Of a DNA stretch of 64,000 bases, positions 54,501 through 62,320 are shown piece after piece. The DNA comes from Bacteroidales bacterium UBA2800 (GTDB taxonomy: Bacteria > Bacteroidota > Bacteroidia > Bacteroidales > Paludibacteraceae). A model generated the notes under the pieces. That model had not been told where the DNA came from and made no database searches. It saw nothing but the letters and a program-made list of their open reading frames with translations. The DNA lies in the NCBI GenBank assembly GCA_002351925.1, contig DEHM01000019.1, forward strand, positions 18,205 to 82,204. Reading direction: 5' to 3'. The stretch's first letter is position 1, and each line of letters opens with the position of its first letter. The translations under genes were made by a program, and so were the position numbers.

Positions 54501-57500
54501 GAAGACACCCCGCCCGATATGACCCAACCGGCACAGAACAATATCCCTATCGTGGTAGAGAACTGCTTCTTTACCAATAATATGGCTGGTAACGGTGGCG
54601 CTATCTACTCCAATGGCGGTATCTATGCCTACGGCAACCGCTTCACGCAGAACTACTCGCAGGGCCCGATAACTAAGCTCGACCAGAACTATATCCCCTG
54701 GACAGCCGGTGGTTGTATCGCTACCAATGCCTTCTGCGGTGTGTCCAATAGCTTGTTCGACAACAACGAGGCGCGCCGTGGTCTCTATCCGCTCAAAGCC
54801 GTATCGGCCGATCCTATCCCCAATGCAGATGCACGTCAGGGATTCGGCGGATGTCTCTCTATTGCCGATAAGTCCACCACGCGCGTCGTCAACTGCCACT
54901 TTATGAAGAACAAAGCGGTGGCCTATTCCGCCATGTATAACTTCTATCCCAACAACCGCTATGTGGGCGATGCAGATCATCCACGGTCCGACTCGATGCA
55001 GTATGCCTTCAATACCATCTTCTGGGGTAACGAGGTATTCGAGGTGGATCACCTGACCGACTTAGAGCACGGTACGGAGGGCTGGGATGCAGAAGACGAT
55101 GCCTTGCTCACGGCCTCGAGCGCCACCTTCGACACCAACTACAAAGCGTCTCGCGCCGGTGTGTTCCACTACGACGGCGAAGAGTGGGATAAATACGAGA
55201 AACTCTTCCACGAGTACGACAGTATCTACAACTATTGGACCTCGTCCGACCGACCCTTGGGACAGCGAACACCGTTCCATCCTACCGCCTTGGCAAAACT
55301 TGCTGAACTGCGAGCGCAGGGAAATAAGATAGAGGGACTCTATTTCTGCTCCTATCGTAAGACCTATGGTCCTACGGGTATGAAGCCGACTTCGGAGGGA
55401 TACCTGCTCACACCGGAAGAACACGCTGCATGGAAAGATCCGCGAAGCAGAACGGTGAAGACCAAGACCGATGCCAACAACGATAAGGTGGAAGACTATA
55501 CCGACATGTGGACGCAGGTCAGCGGAAACAACAATACGCTTATCAACCGTATCAATACCGCCACCGACGGACCTAACTTCCGACAACCGTCCTTCGTAGC
55601 CGGTATCGATGGCTATATGCAGAATGCCGACTGGCTTCAGGCCCGTATGAACCTCACTACCGACCAAGGCTGGGGATTCCTCAAACAGACCGTAGAACGC
55701 GGTATATCCTACTATATCACCCGTCATACGGGTACCACGCAGTTCGATAATGCAGCCGATGCGTTAGAGGCGGCGCAGAAAGCACATCCGGGCGCCACCG
55801 CGGCCGACGTCTTCCCTGTCTACGGTCACCCCGTTGCTTCGTTCCGGCCGGCAATAGAGCAGACCGATACGGCCATGTACAACTTCCTGGCATGGCGCTA
55901 CGGACGTATGATGTCCGAGTCCAACGCCCCGCTGCCGCTGGGCGACCAGTACTACATGAACTATACCCAATCGTCGAGCGACTCGGAGACAAGCGGAAAC
56001 ATGGACCGTATATCCAAACACCCGAAGATGGGCGAGACCGAAGTCTATATCGACCTCGGTATATACGAATACCAGTACGTCCAACTCGATATCAAGGGAC
56101 AGGAGATCGATACCGTCTGGGTAGCTACCAAAGCCAAAGATCCGCTCCACCAGGACGGTCTGACGTGGGAGACGCCTACTACCGATCTGCAGGCGGCTAT
56201 CGACCTGCTCATGTCCTCCCACAACAACCACGATAAGTACGTCTGCTTCTTGGGCAACGAGGAAGGCGAGACCTTCTCGCCGCAGAACGTCATCGACAAC
56301 CGTCGTGGCTATATCATCACCTCTTCGTCCCATTCGCCGCTGCTGCCCGATAGCGCCCAGACCGACTACGACTACGGCGTCAATAGTCTGAACTTCCTCG
56401 GCGGATATAGCTTCGATGTCAAGACCGCGAAGCGTGACCCGCAGAGCCATCCCGTAGTCATCGAGATGCCTGATGTCGGCAATGAGAACCAGCGTAACCA
56501 GCTCTTTATCATCGAGGATATGACCCGACAGATGCTCCAGGCCAACTTCGTCGGCAAATATACCTCGCGCGACTCCGTCGTCATACCTATCGTCTTCGAT
56601 GGTATCACCTTCATCAACCCGTACTCCACGAAAGACCCGGCACCGGAAGGAACGCTTAATAACCTCGGTGGTTCGATGAGCAAGAAGGGTGGTGCGGCTA
56701 TCTACTATCGTTGGCAACGCCGCTACGAGGACGACGGTACCCATACCGGTACGCCTAATTTCCGCTTGGCGCTCCATCCCGACTCGGCCCTCATCGACGG
56801 ACGTAAGGTCACGCTGCCTAAACTGACGATATCCAACTGTATCTTCATGGATAACGGTAAGCGTACGACGAACCATGCCGAGCGTTCGCCGGCCGTACGT
56901 ATTGACCATGGTGGCGGTTCCAGCCTTATCGTCAATACCCTCTTCCATTCCAATGCGGGTGCGCCCGTCTATGCGCGTACCTATGATATTCTCGAACAAG
57001 AGAACGACCTGGCTGCCGTACCAAACGATGTCGTGATGGTCAACGTGACGTCGGCCCTCAACGACGGACATATACGTCTCGAGTCGGAGAATAGCGAGGT
57101 GCACAACTCTCTCATCTGGATGGATGACCTCCATAACGACACGACAATCCAGCTCCAAATGGGTGCTTCCGACCAATGGGATAAGACTACCAACAAGAAT
57201 CGCGAAGGCATCGACGGACGAATGTCCTATAACGCCGTATGGGGATGCTTCCAGGTACCGGCATGGGGTGAAGAGAATAGTACCGGTGATCCGGTGGGCT
57301 TTAACCACCCGCTGTCTTCCGACAACAACGACGTTTATAAGGGACCGGGCTTCCTGTCGCCGCACGTCACGGCTACTACTTCCGAGCAACGGCGCGAGCG
57401 CTCGTTCCGACTCAACCCCTCTATCCGTACCCACGAGAAAGCCAATCGGGAGATATACCTCAGCCGTGTCTTCTTCCGCGTTTATCCCGACACCTGCGCC

Positions 57501-60395
57501 GCAACCCACAATAAGTACTGGCGTCGCTCCAACGGATTCAAGTCGCTCTCATTTACGGGTATAGTCGACGAGCTGGCTAACGACTCCGACCTCGCCTCCA
57601 AACCGCGTGTGTCCGGTGAAGGCATGGAGCGTGGTGCCTACGAGTGTCTGGCCGTCCTCCAGCGTGTGCTCTACGTCCGTCCGGAACTGCCTGCCTCCAG
57701 CGCTGGCGACGGCTCGTCCTGGGAGAACGCCTTCGGACAAGGACAACTCCAGAACGCCATCGATGCCGCCGCGGTATATACCTATATGTACCAGAATCTG
57801 CCGCGGGAGGACAGAAAAGCCTATGTCTTCGTCAAAGGTACCGGTAGTTCCACCGAGCACTACGATATCGTGGCGCGTGATGGCGTCTATGTATATGGCT
57901 CCTTGCCCGGCTACTTCCTCGACGAGGCTTGGAAGGATGAGGATAAATTTACCAACGAGGAGTGCCACCGCTATGTCAACTACGTTCGTGCCACAACGCT
58001 GGGTGTAGCGGCTCCGAATGCACCGCAGACCAAGATCAACTCTATCCGCATCACCGGTGATGAATTCAAGACAGGCTTCCTGCTGGACGGATTTGTCATC
58101 ACCAACCCCACCCGCGAGTTGACGATGTCGCCCGTGCTGATCGACAACGATAGTGCGGCTGTGCGCAACTGTCTCATCGTCGACAACCGCATCGCCGGTC
58201 CCGACCACCCGATAGCCAATGTGAAGCACGGCTTGCTCTACAACTGCCTCTTCTACAACGACTCCGCAGCGGTGATGGTCAAGGTGGGCGCCGACGGACT
58301 GGTGCTCAACAATACCATTGTGACGAATAGTTCGGATGTGACTCCCATGGACGATACCGAGGCAACAGCCGGAGCCGTGCAGAACAACATCAGCGGACGA
58401 CTGTCGTCGCTCACCTGCTTCGCGCCATACATGACAGCCAACAACCCCTACACGCTGCCCGCATACCTGACCAACCACGAGCCGCTCGCCTTCCAACTCC
58501 ATGAGCAGAGTATGATGCTCAATAGCGGAACAATGGATACCGCACTGCCGTCCCTCTTCGACGACTATAAGGCGGATAATATCATCAACTTCAAGTGGGA
58601 CCGCGATGTGCTCGGCAACCCGCGTAAGATCAGCTCGTCGGTCGACAAGGGTGCACTCGAGACTTGGTATGTGGCCAAGAACAAAGGCCAGGAGATAACG
58701 GCCATCACCAACCGTGTGCCTTATACCGAAACCGATGACGTGGCGCGCGATACGGCTTACACCAAGAACTTCGGCGGACACTATTATCCGCACGCCGGTT
58801 CGGTAGTCTATCTCATGGATAGCAGTGCCATGTCGATGCAGTATGCGACGGCCGATGACTTCAAGGACTTCCGCAATCAGGATATCGTCTTCAGTCCGGG
58901 ATTCCTGCTGCTCAAACCCGCTGCGTCGTTCTACGGCAACGGCCATCTCGCCCAGATAGAATATATCGCGGCAGAGAAGCGCTTCAAGAACCAGCGCTAT
59001 TCGATGACTGCCTTCCCGTTCGACTACTCGAAGGCCAATATCACTATGTCGCATTACGATCCGGGAACAGGAGCTCTCAACTCTCAACTCTCAACCTTCA
59101 ACTTTAATACCTACCGCTACAACGGTGCTGCGCGTTCGGCCAAGGACTATGTCTTCCAGACCGACAACTCCTCGCTCTGGCAGTCGGTAGCTACACCTAA
59201 CCGCACCGCCACCGACGGCTACCTCATGGACTTTGGTTCCACTCTTACCGATACCGTCCTTCGCTTCAACGCCTTTGCTCCGGTGGACAACCAATATGTC
59301 TATACCGAGGGTGAAGATGAGGACTCCGACGGCTATCCCGACGACAAGTCGGTCTACCTCACCCAGTACGACAACCGCACCGCCGGTACCGGCTCCGAAC
59401 TCAACTTCACCAGCATGGAGAACATGGGCTGGAACATGAAGGGTCTGCCCTGGCTCGTGTCCAACTACCGCACCGATACCATCCTCTGGGCCGATAACTT
59501 CCTGCGCCAGATGTATATCCCCCATGTGATCTACCAGATGGACGGCGCAGGCGAGTATATCACCGAGGGCGACAAGGTCTATACCTCGCGTTCGTGGGAT
59601 CGCGGTTCTACCGTCTCCATGGGTAACGCGTTCTTCACCCAGACGGCTACCAAGCAGGATCAGGAAGAGGTGATCTTCCATCTGCCCTACTATGCACGCA
59701 ACGAGAAAGCCAGTCGTCCGCTCTTGCGGATGGTGGCACGCCGACCCAATAGTGCGCCGACACGTCAGGGCGCAAGTGCCTCTACCGTGATGTCCGATAT
59801 CCTTACCGTCATGCCCGATCCCGAGGCCGCTAAGACGGTGGTCTATGCGTACGGTCGTGATGGGGTCAAGTGGCAGTCCGACGCCGGCACCTCCCAACTC
59901 TATATGCTCGATTCGAAGCGACAGTCGCGTATCTCGCTCCTCGGTGCTGCGCCGACCGAAGTCGACATACCGCTCGGCGTATCTATACCTTCCGACGGGG
60001 CATTCTCCTTCTCGCTGCCCGAGAAAGAGGCCTTTGCCGGCTACGACTTCGTATGGCTCATCGACTACGAGCGCAACCGCTATACCAACCTCATGGACGA
60101 GGACTACGAGGTAGCCATCCCGCAGGGCGAGAACAACCATCGTTTTGCCTTGCGTATCGGTGGCTTCCCCAAGACAGACGAGAAGGGACAACGCCAGTAT
60201 ATCGTCTTTGCCGACGATGGTCATCTGTACGTACGCGGACTTGTGCCCGGCGACCGTATCACCGTCTATTCCGCAGCTGGACATCTTATCTGCTCGGCCG
60301 TAGCCGGAGGTACCGAGTGGTCCACGCCGCTGGCATGGCAGGTGGGCTACGTAGTACGTGTCAACGAGAAAGCGTACAAAGTGATTTATCGATAA
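45516..60395 (+). CDS. Giant beta-helix surface protein, candidate fimbrial tip adhesin
   Basis: 4,959 residues in one uninterrupted frame. The start is non-ATG (TTG 45516 or, with a better signal peptide, TTG 45546); its first bases are a GATTTGAA word repeat. The signal peptide ends CAYAQ. Seven modules open with a Y-V-x-P...DG-x-SW signature and a D-x-LQ-x-AID helix, each followed by a right-handed beta-helix with GGG-I-Y and N-N-x-A turns. Approximate openings (residue): 40, 622, 1145, 2198, 2680, 3531, 4046. Module 3 contains an A+T-rich insert (about 1501-1751) resembling a galactose-binding jelly roll. Residues about 4383-4887 are a beta-rich stalk, and the last 70 residues (HLYVRGLVPGDRITVYSAAGH to KVIYR) look like a type IX sorting tail. 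It ends the fimbrial operon. Long antisense frames across it are shadows. Confidence 0.85.
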   Translation: MGLRICRFEDLKIRRYIVLLVMFVWACACAYAQTNDTIRYVHPDGSYSNNGRSWATAKNRVQDAINDLHEYMLTYGKTSGSVYIAAGTYTPTESTESSGGSMLNTSFKIYAGIHVYGGFDPDAPESRPGLRIMANDKTCEENWSDPSGIGTTSGTEIASQWDLKHKTILTGNHSGAAVSFVFDSIRGRYTTTYPASSYHVVWFATNGKYDTSDDALKDHYKPLQYPASLDGCVISSGNASSRSTTIREHTAYGGGVYMVGNSSMRACIVERCNATLRGGGIYADGGGDIEFCYIHTCQSPGVGVVQGYGGGVCIDHEGSIGHSQISCCAARCGGGLMISHVSDEYPWTERVAAAVLGVNDTITSNYSPHTTACVINNNTANAEGGGIYLAEGGTVNHATVCGNNCSGLDVTYYGRRHGRTGGIYVRNCGMMFNSVFWGNRCDANNDIQFASVRQKTGAAAAGFEIFAYHTAFMNHDISDWTGVTKEAVYSLDHSNMPTQSSSANHPCFFHPTVDPNNWDSVNTTVGIYGAGVLMHMRPVDYPGPRIWHLTSYSGLDQKGVQWNEAVQGASPWLIHAHTDYGVVSNPYEPVSTLGALVRKPDQLRYELVIPQSKEYDRNPAPIPTLFVDPNRKGSYDENGNFDPQDHEGDSWDAPIKDLGEAISFFRQYLVADEDNRENHHYMIPALDEDGRPTGEPTRYDYVQILVKEGTLTTVGPGNYLDRNIRTAAVRIESHMRMYGGYPSTLTGTNTEGRNPREYKSIITANITGNTGDAGYRNNSAHVIAMVNAEHAIVDGFTLSDANTHNVYLSNSAKAGGGLLLNNASIPQAERIDMTGNQLRNSVINNCTSPKGAAVYVNGEWERWDGEICYAELMLVNCVVRNNTADYSLEEGDYVNDHGIITANGRAYVHVEHCTVVNNVGFPFKAESKDTETDEPIQCHHSEHGFQTPYHGYIRVDNSIIFCNSDRSVEDHSNLGEVANVLSVNPDGQDHVFGKYNMFDADIVLHKSDVHKPSGFFQEDYHVPIPGDFLPDGISSHFTDDIAAIPSDSAARDNKCFLTRTDMNAATYPTFVNPSRNVGHSTSGDKALYGGNVAYTPMTTNPVVNAAGRDEYTTYYDYDRSDVTKRDRGGAPDVGAIENTDLPEAGSVIYVTPEGAGKRDGSSWSNAIAGNTVYVLDSIAGPALATGDQIDAEPTCNRVLDSEGNPIHTTNEKYNGGWGRVWFTEKKTGATSTTTVTKTWTTEKNVYDNGTRAGEEESIQDNVYSESTNTISTSGSAQEGFVAGYDYDPRYPYGEISGASRTFWRANPYPGNASSYNINSFTAGCKANGWINNTRAERYVGGLQYAVEKASARNKANKDSVQVWVGAGQYTDYKGFIMRDSVSVYGGFPVRKYPAPGMAERQALMSDPDVVSIPKSKPAKDFDATDYETILQISDVNPKGTNTALNTDAVKYWDDDYSYSEATQTTQYEYKSRTIVHHYEYNEVEQVGEDVQDTYMQYANMTKSGGTNVVTTKSTSYSGDNSTVFVTFGTEGDLDCWHVSYPNKENFVVYVETNSNATGKTRDIYNPSNNQKIPAPNTYSGNWIFLGNGSMAGLNLWQEMRNMPAGQYRMSFDLGGEYKNKIFANDPLNIFVCVVDGNGEGISDTISLKSRTNNKDQNRNSAYRFTVDFNLPSAGNAVFKLFIGDGNKNTKANNPTYGTDTGVDPDEIPCLYVNKENKNVCPSKEADKWGSYNPNAREFWLSNIHIKPLIPAGTYGLISTDDNTVEKGDVPHEDPVISETKIYTPQTHRTTLRKRVLTMPDVCVPTFGGGGIGDPVTMAYAFTQDALPHTDRVKGPSKDKRTAATLAKQEDLHYVEYNDVNWDGFTIRHGFLYDESMAHGGGAGVNMYEGAHLRNCIVIDNLSACSRIKGGGIFCDGATSTIEGCFVLNNASKGGTQVSQQQVFAGGMFMYEGTCFNSLFANNYSYGSAGGLGFCVGRFFNNTIAYNTATLVEAGSSSISGGAISLATASNPNLFVANTIIFGNNGIAIRDRNTAVGNVNPFLYCYIQSAASQPYNATKQNVTNWTPSATGNYGIGNTFLNGVAPSAENTPFAADFDEEGNYVAGRAASLNDFRLRDDVPCVNKGTEEFAAEFYTALIHKGKTDSQIRNSFIYKSVEAAVLPDNDVAFAHRVQDCQIDMGAYEYNAAYNIMPDTTTHPGHAIFYTTYVAPGGDASARSPENAACMQKLQLVLDAAGRYKNRLMTEAQYDKGNTTDFVSQDPNKYWTVEVWLEGNNEGTTTTNEYKEGYVPTRSTRHSEATYQDNTLDYSFMVPHGVHVMGGFQDNFYHYEDAAGNRYTAPGKGRFIVDDRDPLTFRTVLSGNITSSTGAKGQTYHVVTFVNDLFSPDDEKIIGDGNQLATLTNERDRAVLDGLFLMDGKANAPDPEGQIGGACVVTDYAHVRNCVIQNNSADLYGGGLYLKPRALVSGTIVKYNTANVGGGIYVEAPAVSPKMNDSLAYVFYTTVCENTARASAGGLFFANTYARINSSAIWHNSANDNANVAGNFARSADSIPYPLNCCAVESRRLEGQGNIELSPREKEGVRWDRQDPFNAILYYPIEMSSTLARAGISYSEWDNFCATFATLDSIDIAGVSRKRWTSDGSERGFAWGSDTLVTKNNDVIDIGARAINKDFQVHVDTNHVMHRIYVVHTELIDSRAARALQDNPLDNDVANMYRQLGSCIYNPFHRLSDAFEYVIAARMAQPDKYRNTRFEIFVEQGTYYPFRDAYRRQGAVRMNTFLVPEAVLVVGGVDSRPADHKYGQEGFKSPFSTVHMIGDGSDVAIEGTTDPSTGEPYKIHFEYTDSIRLRDARHRPMRDNNLNSVIEPWELERQTILSGNAVAGEDFTHVYHVITCHADNRYVGPRPIKYGAINPTYGYPGHEDEQVLTEPLPDDVPERWVEENDLSILARTIGFDGLQITGGYANHIDSTDAKDVFVTKTYFRGGGIFVDGNWWEGAEDTPPDMTQPAQNNIPIVVENCFFTNNMAGNGGAIYSNGGIYAYGNRFTQNYSQGPITKLDQNYIPWTAGGCIATNAFCGVSNSLFDNNEARRGLYPLKAVSADPIPNADARQGFGGCLSIADKSTTRVVNCHFMKNKAVAYSAMYNFYPNNRYVGDADHPRSDSMQYAFNTIFWGNEVFEVDHLTDLEHGTEGWDAEDDALLTASSATFDTNYKASRAGVFHYDGEEWDKYEKLFHEYDSIYNYWTSSDRPLGQRTPFHPTALAKLAELRAQGNKIEGLYFCSYRKTYGPTGMKPTSEGYLLTPEEHAAWKDPRSRTVKTKTDANNDKVEDYTDMWTQVSGNNNTLINRINTATDGPNFRQPSFVAGIDGYMQNADWLQARMNLTTDQGWGFLKQTVERGISYYITRHTGTTQFDNAADALEAAQKAHPGATAADVFPVYGHPVASFRPAIEQTDTAMYNFLAWRYGRMMSESNAPLPLGDQYYMNYTQSSSDSETSGNMDRISKHPKMGETEVYIDLGIYEYQYVQLDIKGQEIDTVWVATKAKDPLHQDGLTWETPTTDLQAAIDLLMSSHNNHDKYVCFLGNEEGETFSPQNVIDNRRGYIITSSSHSPLLPDSAQTDYDYGVNSLNFLGGYSFDVKTAKRDPQSHPVVIEMPDVGNENQRNQLFIIEDMTRQMLQANFVGKYTSRDSVVIPIVFDGITFINPYSTKDPAPEGTLNNLGGSMSKKGGAAIYYRWQRRYEDDGTHTGTPNFRLALHPDSALIDGRKVTLPKLTISNCIFMDNGKRTTNHAERSPAVRIDHGGGSSLIVNTLFHSNAGAPVYARTYDILEQENDLAAVPNDVVMVNVTSALNDGHIRLESENSEVHNSLIWMDDLHNDTTIQLQMGASDQWDKTTNKNREGIDGRMSYNAVWGCFQVPAWGEENSTGDPVGFNHPLSSDNNDVYKGPGFLSPHVTATTSEQRRERSFRLNPSIRTHEKANREIYLSRVFFRVYPDTCAATHNKYWRRSNGFKSLSFTGIVDELANDSDLASKPRVSGEGMERGAYECLAVLQRVLYVRPELPASSAGDGSSWENAFGQGQLQNAIDAAAVYTYMYQNLPREDRKAYVFVKGTGSSTEHYDIVARDGVYVYGSLPGYFLDEAWKDEDKFTNEECHRYVNYVRATTLGVAAPNAPQTKINSIRITGDEFKTGFLLDGFVITNPTRELTMSPVLIDNDSAAVRNCLIVDNRIAGPDHPIANVKHGLLYNCLFYNDSAAVMVKVGADGLVLNNTIVTNSSDVTPMDDTEATAGAVQNNISGRLSSLTCFAPYMTANNPYTLPAYLTNHEPLAFQLHEQSMMLNSGTMDTALPSLFDDYKADNIINFKWDRDVLGNPRKISSSVDKGALETWYVAKNKGQEITAITNRVPYTETDDVARDTAYTKNFGGHYYPHAGSVVYLMDSSAMSMQYATADDFKDFRNQDIVFSPGFLLLKPAASFYGNGHLAQIEYIAAEKRFKNQRYSMTAFPFDYSKANITMSHYDPGTGALNSQLSTFNFNTYRYNGAARSAKDYVFQTDNSSLWQSVATPNRTATDGYLMDFGSTLTDTVLRFNAFAPVDNQYVYTEGEDEDSDGYPDDKSVYLTQYDNRTAGTGSELNFTSMENMGWNMKGLPWLVSNYRTDTILWADNFLRQMYIPHVIYQMDGAGEYITEGDKVYTSRSWDRGSTVSMGNAFFTQTATKQDQEEVIFHLPYYARNEKASRPLLRMVARRPNSAPTRQGASASTVMSDILTVMPDPEAAKTVVYAYGRDGVKWQSDAGTSQLYMLDSKRQSRISLLGAAPTEVDIPLGVSIPSDGAFSFSLPEKEAFAGYDFVWLIDYERNRYTNLMDEDYEVAIPQGENNHRFALRIGGFPKTDEKGQRQYIVFADDGHLYVRGLVPGDRITVYSAAGHLICSAVAGGTEWSTPLAWQVGYVVRVNEKAYKVIYR
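50020..50770 (+). other. Low-GC jelly-roll-like insert within the giant gene
   Basis: In-frame segment with clearly lower G+C than the beta-helix modules on both sides. It contains WIFLGNGSMAGLNLWQEM, QYRMSFDLGGEYKN and FWLSNIHIKPL, the usual layout of galactose-binding-like or carbohydrate-binding beta-sandwiches. Assignment is by pattern, not by search. Confidence 0.5.
59082..59105. repeat. In-frame 'CTCTCAA' word repeat in the giant gene
   Basis: Three copies of (A)CTCTCAA encode NSQLSTF in the C-terminal stalk. Same behaviour as other word repeats in this window. Confidence 0.7.
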
Positions 60396-60401
60396 GGATT
60401 C

Positions 60402-62285
60402 TTAGAACTTAGCACGGAGCAGGAGATGGATGTCCGTGCGAGAGAGTGGGCGGTCGTGATCGATCGCCCACCGGCGTGTATAGAGGGTCTCTGAGACGCG
60501 CAGATAGAGGGCGAGCTGAGGGATGACCTGCCAGTGCAGGCACAGATAGGCCCGTCCGCCGACGCCATAGACGGCGGGGATGGAGAAGGCGTAGAGGACG
60601 TCGTTCTCGTAGCAGTAGATGCGGTTGTCCCACTGCCGGGCATCGAAGAGCTGCAGGCGCAGCCGCAACGAGAGAGGGGCAGGACGGGCCAGCGGGAGGG
60701 AAGAAAAATCGAACATCAAGTCCTCGTACACGGTGACGCCGTACTGACGGGTAGCGAGGCTGTCGGAAGTCAGGTTAGCCTCCAGAGTGGTGCGTGACGA
60801 CCAACCGCTGCCGCCAACAAAGCCTTGCAGTCGGGCAGAGTAGGTAGAGAGCGAGCCTTTGCGGCGGGCACGGGCACGCAGAGAGAGACTATACGGTAGG
60901 CCGCCGCGGCTGTCGGAATAGGTGGTCTCCAAGAGGGCATCGTAGCCCCACGAGGGGGCATAGCGGATACCGTATTTGCGGCCGGCAAAATAGAACATAT
61001 CGGCATAGCCGCGCAACTGCCAATGACGCAGACGGCTGAGCAGAAAACCCAGGTAGCCGCCGCTCTCGTTACCGAGCCGTGAGGTCTCGGAGAAGGCATA
61101 GCCAAGGGCGTTGTCGAACCAGGGGGAGTAGTGGCGCGCCAGCAGGGTGAGCGTCAGTCCGTCGGTAGGGTAGAAACGGCTGCCGGCCAGGAGTCCGTAG
61201 CCCCATCGGGCATCCGCCACCTCCGACGGTTGGGTGACGGCCACCTCGGCAAAAGCGTCGCCCCAGCCGTAGTGATAGCGTGCGGAGGCACCCAGGACAG
61301 CCTGACGGTGACCGCGGAAATAGTGGGCATTGTAGGCGGCGTTCTGATAGGGATGGACGGAGTCGGACCAGAGGTTCTCGATAGCCGTCAGCTCCACCTG
61401 CAGCCGGCGATGACGGAGCGTGAGGTTGGCCCCCAGCAGATGGTGGCGCGTGGAGTCGTTGGCGCGGCGCAGCGAATAGAGGGCACTGATATCCAGTCGG
61501 GTGTGCGCGTTGAAAGAATGGCGATAGGTAGCACCTGCGCCGTGCAGTCCCGCCCCGTCGACCGACGAGTAGTAACGCAGTCCCTGCCGGTCGAGTCCCA
61601 CGCCGTTCACGTAGGCTATCTTGCCGAAATGGCGTACCGGCGCCAGCACCAGTCCGTGGCCGAAAGAGGCCTGGAAATTGCCCGCCACGATGGTGTGGAA
61701 CGGACCTATGTCGTTGAGCTGGAGCCATCCGCCGTACTGCAGCGTACGGGCATCACCGCCAGCCGGTCGACGCAGTTGGAGTCCGAACATCACCCGTCGC
61801 CGGTAGTCGAACCGGTAGCGAGTCTGGAGATACACAGGGTCGGTGCCCTCGTAGGCCTCTATGTTGCGCGCATCGGTGCGGAGGATGAGTTCGTGTTTGG
61901 CGCCGCGGAACACCTCCTTCGCCTGCAGCTTGTTGTCCGTCACGGACGAGGCTGCCGAGAGCGTGACGAAGGGCAAGAGATCGCGTATCTCATAGTCGGT
62001 GAGCGACGGTATCAGCCTCAGTTCGTAGAGGCTGTCGAGCGGGTGGCGGTAGACGTAGAGCAGGATATCGTCAATCTGCCGGGGCGTGAGAAAAGGCAGC
62101 TGGGCCAGGTCTGCTTCGGTGGCGCTGTTGAGGTCGATAGGGCACTCGTGCAGCGCATAGAGGTCGCTCTGCAGCTGCTCGAAATCGACGTCCTCCACCT
62201 CGGTGGCGGCGTTGTAGATATCGAGGATGATGTCATCGAGCGACAGGTTAGCAATCAGCAATATGGCAGCGAGAAGCGATTTCAC
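60402..62285 (-). CDS. Helix-hairpin-helix plus outer-membrane barrel protein
   Basis: 627 residues. Short signal sequence, then a ComEA-type helix-hairpin-helix region (about 50-115: PIDLNSATEADLAQLPFL, LIPSLTDYEIRDLLPFV), then a long barrel of aromatic strands ending in LLLRAKF with the terminal Phe. HHH domains normally bind DNA; in Bacteroidota they occur fused to such barrels, with unknown role. It converges with the giant gene six bases away. Its promoter at 62290-62320 puts the start site essentially at the ATG, so it may be leaderless. Confidence 0.75.
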   Translation of the reverse strand: MKSLLAAILLIANLSLDDIILDIYNAATEVEDVDFEQLQSDLYALHECPIDLNSATEADLAQLPFLTPRQIDDILLYVYRHPLDSLYELRLIPSLTDYEIRDLLPFVTLSAASSVTDNKLQAKEVFRGAKHELILRTDARNIEAYEGTDPVYLQTRYRFDYRRRVMFGLQLRRPAGGDARTLQYGGWLQLNDIGPFHTIVAGNFQASFGHGLVLAPVRHFGKIAYVNGVGLDRQGLRYYSSVDGAGLHGAGATYRHSFNAHTRLDISALYSLRRANDSTRHHLLGANLTLRHRRLQVELTAIENLWSDSVHPYQNAAYNAHYFRGHRQAVLGASARYHYGWGDAFAEVAVTQPSEVADARWGYGLLAGSRFYPTDGLTLTLLARHYSPWFDNALGYAFSETSRLGNESGGYLGFLLSRLRHWQLRGYADMFYFAGRKYGIRYAPSWGYDALLETTYSDSRGGLPYSLSLRARARRKGSLSTYSARLQGFVGGSGWSSRTTLEANLTSDSLATRQYGVTVYEDLMFDFSSLPLARPAPLSLRLRLQLFDARQWDNRIYCYENDVLYAFSIPAVYGVGGRAYLCLHWQVIPQLALYLRVSETLYTRRWAIDHDRPLSRTDIHLLLRAKF

Positions 62286-62289
62286 GATG

Positions 62290-62320
62290 CAAAATTACAA
62301 AAAATCTTGCGTATATGCAA
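62290..62320 (-). promoter_or_regulatory. Promoter of HHH-barrel gene (bidirectional core)
   Basis: Minus-strand TTG (62318-62320), 20 bases, TAATTTTG (62290-62297). Its -33 element is one arm of the palindrome TTGCGTATATGCAA (62307-62320), shared with the opposite promoter. Confidence 0.85.

Noticed and set aside
51666..59087. Several long minus-strand open frames (up to about 580 codons) across the giant gene
   Set aside because: They are exact complements of a well-supported coding sequence, have no promoter, signal or recognisable motif, and arise because stop codons are rare opposite this codon use.
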